Shown here: positions 50,101 to 58,399 of the stretch, one piece after another
How the letters are laid out: each line of letters opens with the position of its first letter
Position numbering within the stretch: position 1 is the stretch's first letter
Origin: CAMCYM01 sp964405405
Lineage (GTDB): Bacteria > Bacteroidota > Bacteroidia > Flavobacteriales_D > Sanyastnellaceae
NCBI GenBank assembly: GCA_964405405.1
Contig: CAYONT010000003.1
Span: forward strand, 62,001 to 126,000
DNA: 64,000 bases
Reading direction: 5' to 3'
Position numbers and translations under genes: made by a program
Notes under the pieces: model-generated
Databases searched by the model: none
Told to the model about the DNA's origin: nothing
The model's input: only the letters and a program-made list of their open reading frames with translations

Positions 50101-51819
50101 ATGCGTTCTTTACTAACGGTCTGTACCCTGTTGCTCTCCATGGGATTTGCCTGGGCACAGAATCAAGTCACTTTTCAAGTGGACATGAGCGAATACACGG
50201 GCCCCGCTTACGGGGGTGTGTTCCTCAATGGCAATTTCAATGGCTGGTGTGGTGCTTGCGCCCCAATGTCGGATGCCGACGGCGATGGCATTTGGTCCAT
50301 CACCATCGATCTGGGCAACGGTACCTTTGAGTACAAGTTCACCTTGGACGGATGGACAGGTCAGGAAATGTTCGCTGGAGGCGAGCCTTGCACGCTGACC
50401 ACGGCGGGCTTCACCAACCGGGTGATCACCATCGATGGCAACACAGTGATTCCAGCGGTGTGCTGGAATGGATGTTATTCCTGCGATGCGCCTCCCCCAT
50501 CGCCACAAAACGTGACCATCCGGGTGGACATGTCCACTTACACTGGCGCATTTGATTTCGTCAATGCGAGCGGCAGTTTCAATGGCTGGTGCGGCGATTG
50601 CGCCCAGATGAGCGATGCCGATGGCGATGACATCTACGAACTTGTTCTGTCCCTCATGCCTGGCAACTATGAGTACAAGTTCCAGGTGAACGCATGGGCG
50701 GATCAAGAGAACCTCACCCCTGGATCGGGCTGCACCTTGACTACGGGAGCTTTCACGAACCGCCTGGTGACGGTTGCAGATGCGCCCGTGGACATGGGCA
50801 CGGTATGTTGGGCGAGCTGCTCAGCTTGCACCGACCCCAATTCGTTCCCTGTGGACGTGACCTTCGCTGTGGACATGGCTGGCTATGATGGTGCTTTGGG
50901 CACGGTCAACCTCAACGGCAGCTTCAACGGATGGTGCGGAGGCTGTGCGCCGATGGCGGATGCGGATGGCGATGGCGTTTATACGCTGACGGTGTCCATG
51001 TTGCCCGGCACCTATGAGTACAAGTTCACCGTCAACGGATGGGATGTGGCGGAGCAATTTGCGGGTGGTGAGTCTTGCACTTCTACCTTGGGTGGCTTCA
51101 CCAACCGGACCATCACGGTGGCACCACAAACGCCCGTGACCCTGGGAACGGTTTGTTGGAACAGCTGTGGCGCATGCCCAGACGGTGTTGTTGGATGCAC
51201 CGATGCCACCGCCCAGAACTACAACCCAGAGGCTACGGTAGACAACGGAGCTTGCCAATACTTGGTAACCCTGCGTGTGGACATGTCCAACGAAACGGTT
51301 TCTCCAGCAGGTGTGCACCTCGCGGGTGGCTTCCAAGGATGGGACGCTACGGCTACACCGATGCAGTATTCTGGTTTCGGGGTTTACAGCATCACGTTGT
51401 CATTCCCCGCGGGCATCATCGAGTACCAGTTCATCAACGGAAACGAGTGGGGTGGTGATGAAGACGTAGCGGGAGGTTGCGGCAACGATTACGGCAACCG
51501 TTCGTTGTTGGTGGCAGGAAACACCGATGCCGGTGTGGTTTGCTTCGGTGCTTGCTCTGCTTGTGCAGGATGTACAGACCCCTTCAGCCTGGAATACAGC
51601 CCATTTGCGGGTGAGGACGATGGCTCTTGCGCCACCTCATTGGTCTGGGGCTGCACGTACGAGGCCGCTTCCAACTACAACCCACAAGCGAACGTGGACA
51701 ACGGGGCATGTGCATTCGAAACGGTGAACCCCTGCCCCGCGGACATCGACGGAAACGGTGTGGTCGCTACCCCGGACTTGCTGGCCTTCTTGGCTGCTTT
51801 CGGAACGGATTGCAACTGA
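50101..51819 (+). CDS. Secreted protein of four carbohydrate-binding-like modules with dockerin-like C-terminus
   Basis: A 572-residue exported protein (signal MRSLLTVCTLLLSMGFAWAQ) without an enzymatic motif. Three closely related ~100-residue modules begin near residues 22, 137 and 250. Each has VxFxVDMSxY, FNGWCGxCAPM-type, YEYKFTxxGW and a Cys-containing VCWxxC end, resembling the starch/glycan-binding Ig-like fold appended to laminarinases. A more divergent fourth lies near residue 389 (VTLRVDMSNE, HLAGGFQGWDATATPM). GCTDATAQNYNPEA-type Cys-rich repeats occur near 365, 515 and 530. The end (CPADIDGNGVVATPDLLAFL) is dockerin-like. It probably binds glucan at the cell surface for the neighbouring GH16. 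Confidence 0.85.
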   Translation: MRSLLTVCTLLLSMGFAWAQNQVTFQVDMSEYTGPAYGGVFLNGNFNGWCGACAPMSDADGDGIWSITIDLGNGTFEYKFTLDGWTGQEMFAGGEPCTLTTAGFTNRVITIDGNTVIPAVCWNGCYSCDAPPPSPQNVTIRVDMSTYTGAFDFVNASGSFNGWCGDCAQMSDADGDDIYELVLSLMPGNYEYKFQVNAWADQENLTPGSGCTLTTGAFTNRLVTVADAPVDMGTVCWASCSACTDPNSFPVDVTFAVDMAGYDGALGTVNLNGSFNGWCGGCAPMADADGDGVYTLTVSMLPGTYEYKFTVNGWDVAEQFAGGESCTSTLGGFTNRTITVAPQTPVTLGTVCWNSCGACPDGVVGCTDATAQNYNPEATVDNGACQYLVTLRVDMSNETVSPAGVHLAGGFQGWDATATPMQYSGFGVYSITLSFPAGIIEYQFINGNEWGGDEDVAGGCGNDYGNRSLLVAGNTDAGVVCFGACSACAGCTDPFSLEYSPFAGEDDGSCATSLVWGCTYEAASNYNPQANVDNGACAFETVNPCPADIDGNGVVATPDLLAFLAAFGTDCN

Positions 51820-51843
51820 TCGATTCGGTTTTGGTCAAATGCG

Positions 51844-51879
51844 AAAGGGGCTGTCCTGCGGGACAGCCCCTTTTTTTTT
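51844..51879 (+). terminator. Strong intrinsic terminator
   Basis: GGGGCTGTCC (51847-51856) and GGACAGCCCC (51861-51870) form a perfect 10-bp stem with a TGCG loop, followed by nine T residues. It ends the module-repeat gene. A short A-run on the other side gives only weak support for minus-strand use by the regulator gene. Confidence 0.9.
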
Positions 51880-51939
51880 GCTGTTGTTTCGGATCACTGG
51901 ATCCGTTGGGCGGTCTCGACCGGTGGGGTGGTCGGTTCG

Positions 51940-54807
51940 TTACAACCGTTGAATGAACTCGTTGAGATTGATGCCTTTGTCCAGGTCGAGTCTTTTGCGC
52001 AAACGGAAGCGGCTGATTTCTACGGCCCGAACGGTCACAAACATGAGCGAGGCGATTTCTTTCGAGCTTAGATTGAGCCGGATGTAGGCGCAGAGCTTGA
52101 GGTCGTTCTTGGTGAGGTGTGGATACAATTCCCGGAGACGGTTTTGGAAGTCCACATGCACCTGGTCGAAATGCTGGGAGAATTGTTCCCAGTTGGCGTC
52201 CAGTCGTTCGTCTTGTTGGGTCAGGTCGAGGATGCCTTGGACGTCTTTGGCGAAGTTCTTGGGCAGCTGCGGCTTGAGGGTGGCCAAACGTTGGCGAATG
52301 GTCTGTAGGACTTCACTTTTTTGGACCAAATGCATGGTGGTGCTGGCGAGTTCTTGGTTCTTTCCCTGCAGTTCTACCTCCGAACGGGCCAGCCGTTCCT
52401 GTGCCAAGGCCTCTTCGGAGGCTTGCAGCGATTGTTGGAAGTCGCGGGACACCCGGAGCATCTCCTCGTGTTGGCGAGCGAGTTCGGCCTTGCGCTTGCG
52501 TTCCCAGCGGCGCTTGCGCAGGTGCAGGACCCAGCCCCCAGCGGACAAGAGCAAGAGGACGAAAATACCCCGGGCCCAGGCGGTTCGGTGCCAAGGCGGT
52601 GGGATGGTTACGGTGGTGCGGAGGATGGGGCCGACCAGCACGCTGCCCACGCGGGCTCGGAATTCGATGGTGTGTTCTCCGGTGGACAGGGCAGGCAGGA
52701 GCAAGGAGGGGTCGTTCACGGGGTCGGACCAGGTTTCTGAAACGGCGGGAATCCGCCATTGGAAAGCCTGTTGGTGCAGCCAACGCACGTCGGTTCCCTG
52801 TAGCAGGAAACGCAGGGCATGGGTGCCTGGGGGGAGCAGGATGTGGTCTTCGGGCACCAGTTGGGCGCTTCCACCCGCTGCGTTGAGGTGGGAGATGGAC
52901 TGGATGCGGATGGAGGGCGCATCCGCCGGGCGGTACATGCGTTCCGGATCCATGGTCACAAACCCTTGTTCTGTGGGGATGCAAACGGTGCCATCGGCGA
53001 GGAACTCGAGCCTTTCGAACCCGCCCACTGGGGGCCGGAATTCCATGGGGGCCAGGCGGATTTCGAAGCTGGGATTCAACCCGCTTTTCACAGGTGCAAT
53101 GCGGCCGAGATGGCCGTTTCGGAAGAACCAGAGGGCGCCATCGGGTCCGGTGGTCAGCCGGTCATACCGGGATTCGCCGTCCAGACCGTCCCACAGGTCC
53201 TCAACCGGGACCATGCGCTGCTGGTCTGGATCCCATTGCCAGAATCCATGCTCTGCGGTGAACAAGACCTGTTTGCCCACGCTGTGCACATGGATGCCGT
53301 TGTCGCTGGGGAAACCGGCATCAGCACCGAAGTGGCGGATTTGGCGCAAGCTGGCGGTCGCATGATCAAGTTCCAGCCGCCACGCACCTTTGTACGGGTG
53401 ACTCACCCACAGCACCTGCGGGTTTTCGAAGGCCAAAAACCGCGCACTCTCTTCAAATCCTGCGACGGGCCCCCGAACGGACCAGCCGCCCAGGCTGTCT
53501 CGGCGCACTTGGTAGAGCCCGCGGTAGGTACCGGCATACCAAATGGGCCGATCGGGCACTTGCCACAGCCCCCAAACCCCGGTGCCGGAAATCACTTCGG
53601 TCACGCCGTCGGGTTGGACCGTGAATGCTCCGCGGTGGTGCCCCATCCACACCGTGCCCTCGAGGGATTGGAGGGACCAGGTGGAGCCCGAGGTGCCAGG
53701 GACCTCCTCGAGGGGGCCGGAACCCCATTGCACCCAAAGTCCTTGGGACGTGCCCCAATAGGTTCGGTCCGCCAGGTGCAACGAGGCAAAGCCGGCGTCG
53801 CGCATGCCAGCCGTCCCCGCCGGAATCCGGTCGGGTGCAGCGGCCAACAACCGGTCCAGCCCCCCCTCCAGCCCGACCCACAAGTCCCCCCCCGGCGCCG
53901 CCTCCAGCGCCAAGACCGTGGTCCGGGCCAGCCCCTCCAGCTCCCCGACCCTGACCTCGATGCGTTCCCAATCTGACGTCCGGATGACCCCCCCATGCGA
54001 CGTGCCCACATAAAAATCGTCCCCCACAGCGAGCAGGCAGTTCGTCCGGTGCTGGCGCAAATACGCATCCACCTCGCCTGCCCGCGGGCGCCACCCGCTC
54101 GAATCCGAAGCCCAAACCCCCTGCTCGTGCGTCAACACCACCCGCGACCCGTCCTCCCCCCGCGCCACCCCCTCCACGCGCCACCCAGGCTCCAGCGGCA
54201 ACGGCCCCGCACCGCCCCCCGCTGCGTCCAGGATTCGCTGGCCCGACTGGAACCCCCAGCCCTCGGGCGTGGGAAACAGGTTCACCACGGGACCTTGGAA
54301 CACCGTTTCCAGTCGGCCGTCCCGGTGCAACCGCAGCACGAACCGGTCCGTGGCAACCAACAGCGTGCCACGCGCCTCTGTCACGCAACGCCAAACATCT
54401 TCAAATCCCCCCACCTGTGCGCGCACCGCTGCCGAGAGGTCGTGGTAGACCGCAGACTCCCACGACGTCGCACCGGAGGGGACCGAGGGGGCGGCGGCAA
54501 ACCAGCCCAGCTCTCCCTGCCCACCTGCCACCAACCTGTCGCCCCACCACTCCACCGACCGCACCACCGTCCGGTTGGGCAGGGGCAACTGCGACCAAGT
54601 TGCTCCATCGTACAGCAGCACCCCTGCGTTGTTCGCCACCGCGACTCGCCCCTGTTCGTCCTGGTCGATGTCGGCATGTTGCAGACCGCCCCCGGTGAGA
54701 TGTCGAGGAAAATGCTGCACAGGCGGGGTTCCGGAGGTGGGACCTTGAGCGGTAGCTGACAGGGTGCCCAAGAGGAACACCAGGGTGTGGGGAGATGAAA
54801 TCCGCAT
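51940..54807 (-). CDS. Membrane-spanning propeller sensor with LuxR-type DNA-binding domain
   Basis: A 955-residue one-protein sensor-regulator. A signal peptide (MRISSPHTLVFLLGTLSATAQ) is followed by ~600 residues of beta-propeller repeats (for example GQGELGWF, VAVANNAGVLLYDG, GDLWVGLEGGLDRLL), then a triple-tyrosine-like Ig domain (ALRFLLQGTDVRWL, EHTIEFRARVGS). One transmembrane helix near residue 750 (GIFVLLLLSAGGWVLHL) leads to a cytoplasmic coiled coil rich in Arg/Glu. A C-terminal LuxR-type helix-turn-helix follows (LCAYIRLNLSSKEIASLM, VRAVEISRFRLRKRL). It has no kinase or receiver domain. Position between the binding-protein gene and the divergent glucan operon suggests it controls them upon sensing an oligosaccharide. 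Confidence 0.88.
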   Translation of the reverse strand: MRISSPHTLVFLLGTLSATAQGPTSGTPPVQHFPRHLTGGGLQHADIDQDEQGRVAVANNAGVLLYDGATWSQLPLPNRTVVRSVEWWGDRLVAGGQGELGWFAAAPSVPSGATSWESAVYHDLSAAVRAQVGGFEDVWRCVTEARGTLLVATDRFVLRLHRDGRLETVFQGPVVNLFPTPEGWGFQSGQRILDAAGGGAGPLPLEPGWRVEGVARGEDGSRVVLTHEQGVWASDSSGWRPRAGEVDAYLRQHRTNCLLAVGDDFYVGTSHGGVIRTSDWERIEVRVGELEGLARTTVLALEAAPGGDLWVGLEGGLDRLLAAAPDRIPAGTAGMRDAGFASLHLADRTYWGTSQGLWVQWGSGPLEEVPGTSGSTWSLQSLEGTVWMGHHRGAFTVQPDGVTEVISGTGVWGLWQVPDRPIWYAGTYRGLYQVRRDSLGGWSVRGPVAGFEESARFLAFENPQVLWVSHPYKGAWRLELDHATASLRQIRHFGADAGFPSDNGIHVHSVGKQVLFTAEHGFWQWDPDQQRMVPVEDLWDGLDGESRYDRLTTGPDGALWFFRNGHLGRIAPVKSGLNPSFEIRLAPMEFRPPVGGFERLEFLADGTVCIPTEQGFVTMDPERMYRPADAPSIRIQSISHLNAAGGSAQLVPEDHILLPPGTHALRFLLQGTDVRWLHQQAFQWRIPAVSETWSDPVNDPSLLLPALSTGEHTIEFRARVGSVLVGPILRTTVTIPPPWHRTAWARGIFVLLLLSAGGWVLHLRKRRWERKRKAELARQHEEMLRVSRDFQQSLQASEEALAQERLARSEVELQGKNQELASTTMHLVQKSEVLQTIRQRLATLKPQLPKNFAKDVQGILDLTQQDERLDANWEQFSQHFDQVHVDFQNRLRELYPHLTKNDLKLCAYIRLNLSSKEIASLMFVTVRAVEISRFRLRKRLDLDKGINLNEFIQRL

Positions 54808-54959
54808 GGTAGAGGTGAGCAAGTTAATGGAGCCCAGCGTTATCAACACTTTTTTTGCCAAATGTGAAAGAAATGTTCGGGCCCTGTAGCAAAGAGAAAA
54901 ACGATTTGTGCAGGATTTGTGCGGCGCCAAATGGAACCGAGTGCATGTATTTTGGGGCC

Positions 54960-56327
54960 ATGAAATTTCCTCTCCAAGCGGCGCTGACCTTGGCGGTTGC
55001 CGGCGCCCTCTCTGGCCCGGTGGCGGCACAGATGCTCTACGACAACGCGGACGACGTCCGCCAGGTGACCTATGGCTTCAACGTCCCCTTCTTGCAGCAA
55101 TTGGGCAATGGTACCGGGGGGACCCAGTGGCCGGGTTGGCACGGCACATTGATTGAGTACACCTTGAACCCGTTCCCGGACGCCGTGAATGGGTCGGAGC
55201 AGTGTTTGGCCTACCTCCGGAACCCCGGTGAAACCTATGATGTCATCGTCATCCGGACATCGGGGCTCGCGGATCTCACGGATTATGTGAACGGCACGAA
55301 GCAGATTCGGTTGGACATTCTGAGCCCGGTGCCAGGTGTAGATGTGGAAATCACGTTGGAGGACGCGGAGACGGCACAGCCGGCGAATTACCCTGTCGGA
55401 CGGCACAGCACGTACAGCGCGGTGACGACCACCGGCGGTCAGTGGGAGACTTTGACATTCACGCTCGTGGGCCAGCCGGATGCGACGGTGCCCATGGACG
55501 CTGTGGACAATGTGGTCATCCTCATGAATCCCGGAGTCAATGTCAGCGAGCAGTACTTCCTGGACAATTTCTACGGTCCGGAATGGGTTTCGCCGGATTG
55601 CACCACGCCTGACGACAATGCGGAGATGGTCACCGACTTTGATTGCAACCAGCACGTGACCCGGATTTATTCGGACGGGCGTTTGCAGTTGTTCCCCAAT
55701 CCCGCTCCATCGGCTTTGAATTCAAGTGCCAAGTGTTTGGAATACACCCGGAATGGTGCGGTTACGGATGATGTGTGGGTGGGATCTTTTGCAGACGGTC
55801 CTTTGACGATCGGCGCAGGGTCCGCGTTGCAGTTGCAGACTTTGGATCCCTCAGCACCGAGCAACTTCGTGTTGTCCCTGCAAGATGTTTTCGGAAGCGA
55901 ACTCCTGCTGTTGACGGGGAGCACGATGATGCCGGGGGTTTGGGAGAACCACACGTTTGATGTATCTGCGCTCGCCGGGTTCCCCAACGTGGCGCGTTTT
56001 GTGTTCCTGCACCGTCCCGGCCTGCCGGAGGCGCGTTCGATTTACCTCGACAACTGGTTGGTGACTTTGCCCGGAAGCGTCGGGTCGACCGAAGCGGCTG
56101 ACCGGGTGGAGGTGATGCCCAATCCAGCGAACGACCAAGTGAGGTTGTGGGGAACGCAGGGAGCCACTTGGTCGGTGTTTGATGCCGCGGGCCGCGAGGT
56201 GGCTCAGGGCGTCATGCGCGGAACGCAGGAGGTGCTGGATGTGGCCCAATGGACGCCCGGCGTATACGTGGTGCGCTGGAGCGATCGCCAGGGCGCGGCT
56301 GCTGAGCGGTTGGTCATCCAGCGATGA
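54960..56327 (+). CDS. T9SS type A-sorted secreted binding-like protein
   Basis: A 455-residue protein with signal peptide (MKFPLQAALTLAVAGALSGPVAAQ) and a C-terminal type A sorting domain (VEVMPNPANDQVRLW, WSVFDAAGREVAQGV, WTPGVYVVRWSD). Between them are two ~180-residue beta-sandwich repeats that each contain YLRNPG/YTRNGA-type and YLDNFYG/YLDNWLV motifs. This is the pattern of galactose-binding-like carbohydrate-binding domains. It is the first gene of the run to 64000 and lies 152 bp from the divergent regulator gene; that gap contains no unequivocal promoter. Confidence 0.85.
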   Translation: MKFPLQAALTLAVAGALSGPVAAQMLYDNADDVRQVTYGFNVPFLQQLGNGTGGTQWPGWHGTLIEYTLNPFPDAVNGSEQCLAYLRNPGETYDVIVIRTSGLADLTDYVNGTKQIRLDILSPVPGVDVEITLEDAETAQPANYPVGRHSTYSAVTTTGGQWETLTFTLVGQPDATVPMDAVDNVVILMNPGVNVSEQYFLDNFYGPEWVSPDCTTPDDNAEMVTDFDCNQHVTRIYSDGRLQLFPNPAPSALNSSAKCLEYTRNGAVTDDVWVGSFADGPLTIGAGSALQLQTLDPSAPSNFVLSLQDVFGSELLLLTGSTMMPGVWENHTFDVSALAGFPNVARFVFLHRPGLPEARSIYLDNWLVTLPGSVGSTEAADRVEVMPNPANDQVRLWGTQGATWSVFDAAGREVAQGVMRGTQEVLDVAQWTPGVYVVRWSDRQGAAAERLVIQR

Positions 56328-58399
56328 GCCGGTTCCGCGCACAGGGCGCGTGGGCGGCAGGTTCGGCGCGGGCGACCCGGGGGTCGCTGTTCGTTGCCCT
56401 GCTCGCCGGAGGGCTGTGGGGGGCGGCTTGGGGCCAAGGGAGCACCACGGGGGGAGCGCCCACGGCTTCGGGGGCGGCCTTGCCGCCGGCGCTGGGACTT
56501 CCGGCTCCGGGGCACCAGGTGTCGAGGCTGCCGGGCGGTCTCACCCTGGGCGGGTACTACCGTTTCTGGGGTTGGAACCGGGCCCTGGACCAGCCTTACC
56601 GCGTGCTGACCGACAACGCCTTCGCAAACACCCCGCCCCGGGTTTTGGGGGTCGGGGATGTGTACCGAGATCCGCCGGTGATGCTCATGAACTTGGGGCT
56701 GCGGCCGGGGGGCGGGGCCAGCTTGGGCATGGACTGGGCGATGTACGGTCATTTCCAGGGGATTCCCGGTACGGTGCCATACAACCTCAACTTGGGCATC
56801 AACTTCTACGGCTCGGTGCCCACCGAGCATTTCCTGCTGGGCTTTCAACTCGGGGGCATCCATTGGACGGAGTTGAGCGGGATGACCTTCGCCAGTTTCC
56901 CGGGTTACGAGCGGTACAGTTTGATCGAGCGTTGGCCTTGGGAGGGTGTGGGTTCGAGCATGGACCGGGGCGCCTATTTCTTTGAGAAGGGGACCATCAA
57001 CCGGGACGCCCGTTGGGCGCGACAAGCCTTCAAGGGGGCGGTGTTGGATCTTTCGGAGTTGCCCGGAGGACTGGAGGCCCGGGTGTTGTGGGGCAAGACG
57101 CCGGCGACTTCGATTTTCGGCGATCCACAGGAACGGTATTCGATGGGCGGTCGGGTTCGGAAGGCCTTCGATCCCAAGACCTACCTCGGTGTGAACGGGA
57201 TTCAGCATGTCGGGTACGCCGATGCGCTGTCCTTGAACCGGACCCGCATCGTGTTGTGGACGGCGGATGGCATGTGGTCAGATGGCGATGGTGAACTGCA
57301 GTTTGAGGCGGGTGCGGGCCATTATGAATCCGATGCCGTGCCCAGTCCGTGGGGCAGTGCCGTCCGGGTACGGGCGAAGGCGCCCAAGCGTTGGTGGGGC
57401 TTCCCGGTGGAAGCGGAATTCTTCCGCTTGAGCCCGCGGTTCGTCAATTACTATGCAAATTTCATCAGTCCCAATGCGCAAGCTTTGGGAACAGAAACGG
57501 CTCCGGCTGGCGTGGCGGGCGGTGGCGCGACCGCCTTTGGCGGGAGTTTGACGGATGTAGGCCAAATCCAAAACAACCGCATCGGATTCAATGTCAATGC
57601 ATGGTTCGAACCCGGTCCCAACTTCAAATGGAATGTGGGCTGGTCGTCCTCTCAGGAATTGGAGTCCGGTGGCAACCGGCTGAGCCTGGGGCACAAGATC
57701 AATGGGCTGCAACTGAGCCGGTTCGTGCCGTTTACCCAGGGCATGGGACCTTACCGCCGGTGGAATTCGTTCTACCGCGGGGTGTCAGAGGATGTGTTCA
57801 TCACGGACGTCGACCCCACGACGGGTTTGCCGGCAACGCGTACAGCGTTCAACATGGTGCAGGTGCACATGAAGCAACGGTTGGGTCATGGTTCCAAGCA
57901 TCCTGCGCTGCTGAACTACGTGGTGTCTGCGGGCAGCGTCGCGGACCGGTGGACACCGGTGCCGGTGGTGGATTCCACGGCTTACCTGCGGGCGCATTAC
58001 CACGAGTTGGATGCCATGGTCCGGTGGAATGAGGCGGTGGATTTGGCCTTCTTTGTGGGATGGGAACAAATCCGGGGCAACCACCAACTGAACAACCTGT
58101 ATTACTTGAATGATGCGGGGGTGACGGAAGGGGCGCGGCTGGAAGCGGGTGCGGCGTTTGTGGGCTCGGGCCTGGCTGGGACGGCAATTCCGGGGGCTTC
58201 CTATGCCGGTGCGGCTTTTGCTGCTGCGGGCAGCGTGGACCAGCGCTCTTGGCACTGGGGAGCGGGTTTTGATGTCCGAATCAGCAACCAGGCTGGGTTG
58301 TATGTACGGCACCACCGGTTCGTGCAGGAGGATATAAACTTTACAGAGGACCGCATTGGCGGCTCGGAAACTTCGGTTGAACTCAAGATCTTTTTCTGA
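56324..58399 (+). CDS. Predicted outer-membrane beta-barrel protein A
   Basis: A 691-residue exported protein with an N-terminal signal (SLFVALLAGGLWGAAWGQ) and a beta-rich body of alternating aromatic and polar strands. It ends with a C-terminal phenylalanine (SVELKIFF), typical of outer-membrane barrels. It contains GYYRFWGWNRALDQPYR near the N-terminus and a late HHRFVQEDINFTEDR. No plug domain, TonB box or SusC motif is seen. It overlaps the preceding gene by 4 bp and the next by 1 bp, so it is part of a tightly coupled operon. A role in glucan uptake or surface display is inferred from context only. Confidence 0.78.
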   Translation: MSRFRAQGAWAAGSARATRGSLFVALLAGGLWGAAWGQGSTTGGAPTASGAALPPALGLPAPGHQVSRLPGGLTLGGYYRFWGWNRALDQPYRVLTDNAFANTPPRVLGVGDVYRDPPVMLMNLGLRPGGGASLGMDWAMYGHFQGIPGTVPYNLNLGINFYGSVPTEHFLLGFQLGGIHWTELSGMTFASFPGYERYSLIERWPWEGVGSSMDRGAYFFEKGTINRDARWARQAFKGAVLDLSELPGGLEARVLWGKTPATSIFGDPQERYSMGGRVRKAFDPKTYLGVNGIQHVGYADALSLNRTRIVLWTADGMWSDGDGELQFEAGAGHYESDAVPSPWGSAVRVRAKAPKRWWGFPVEAEFFRLSPRFVNYYANFISPNAQALGTETAPAGVAGGGATAFGGSLTDVGQIQNNRIGFNVNAWFEPGPNFKWNVGWSSSQELESGGNRLSLGHKINGLQLSRFVPFTQGMGPYRRWNSFYRGVSEDVFITDVDPTTGLPATRTAFNMVQVHMKQRLGHGSKHPALLNYVVSAGSVADRWTPVPVVDSTAYLRAHYHELDAMVRWNEAVDLAFFVGWEQIRGNHQLNNLYYLNDAGVTEGARLEAGAAFVGSGLAGTAIPGASYAGAAFAAAGSVDQRSWHWGAGFDVRISNQAGLYVRHHRFVQEDINFTEDRIGGSETSVELKIFF

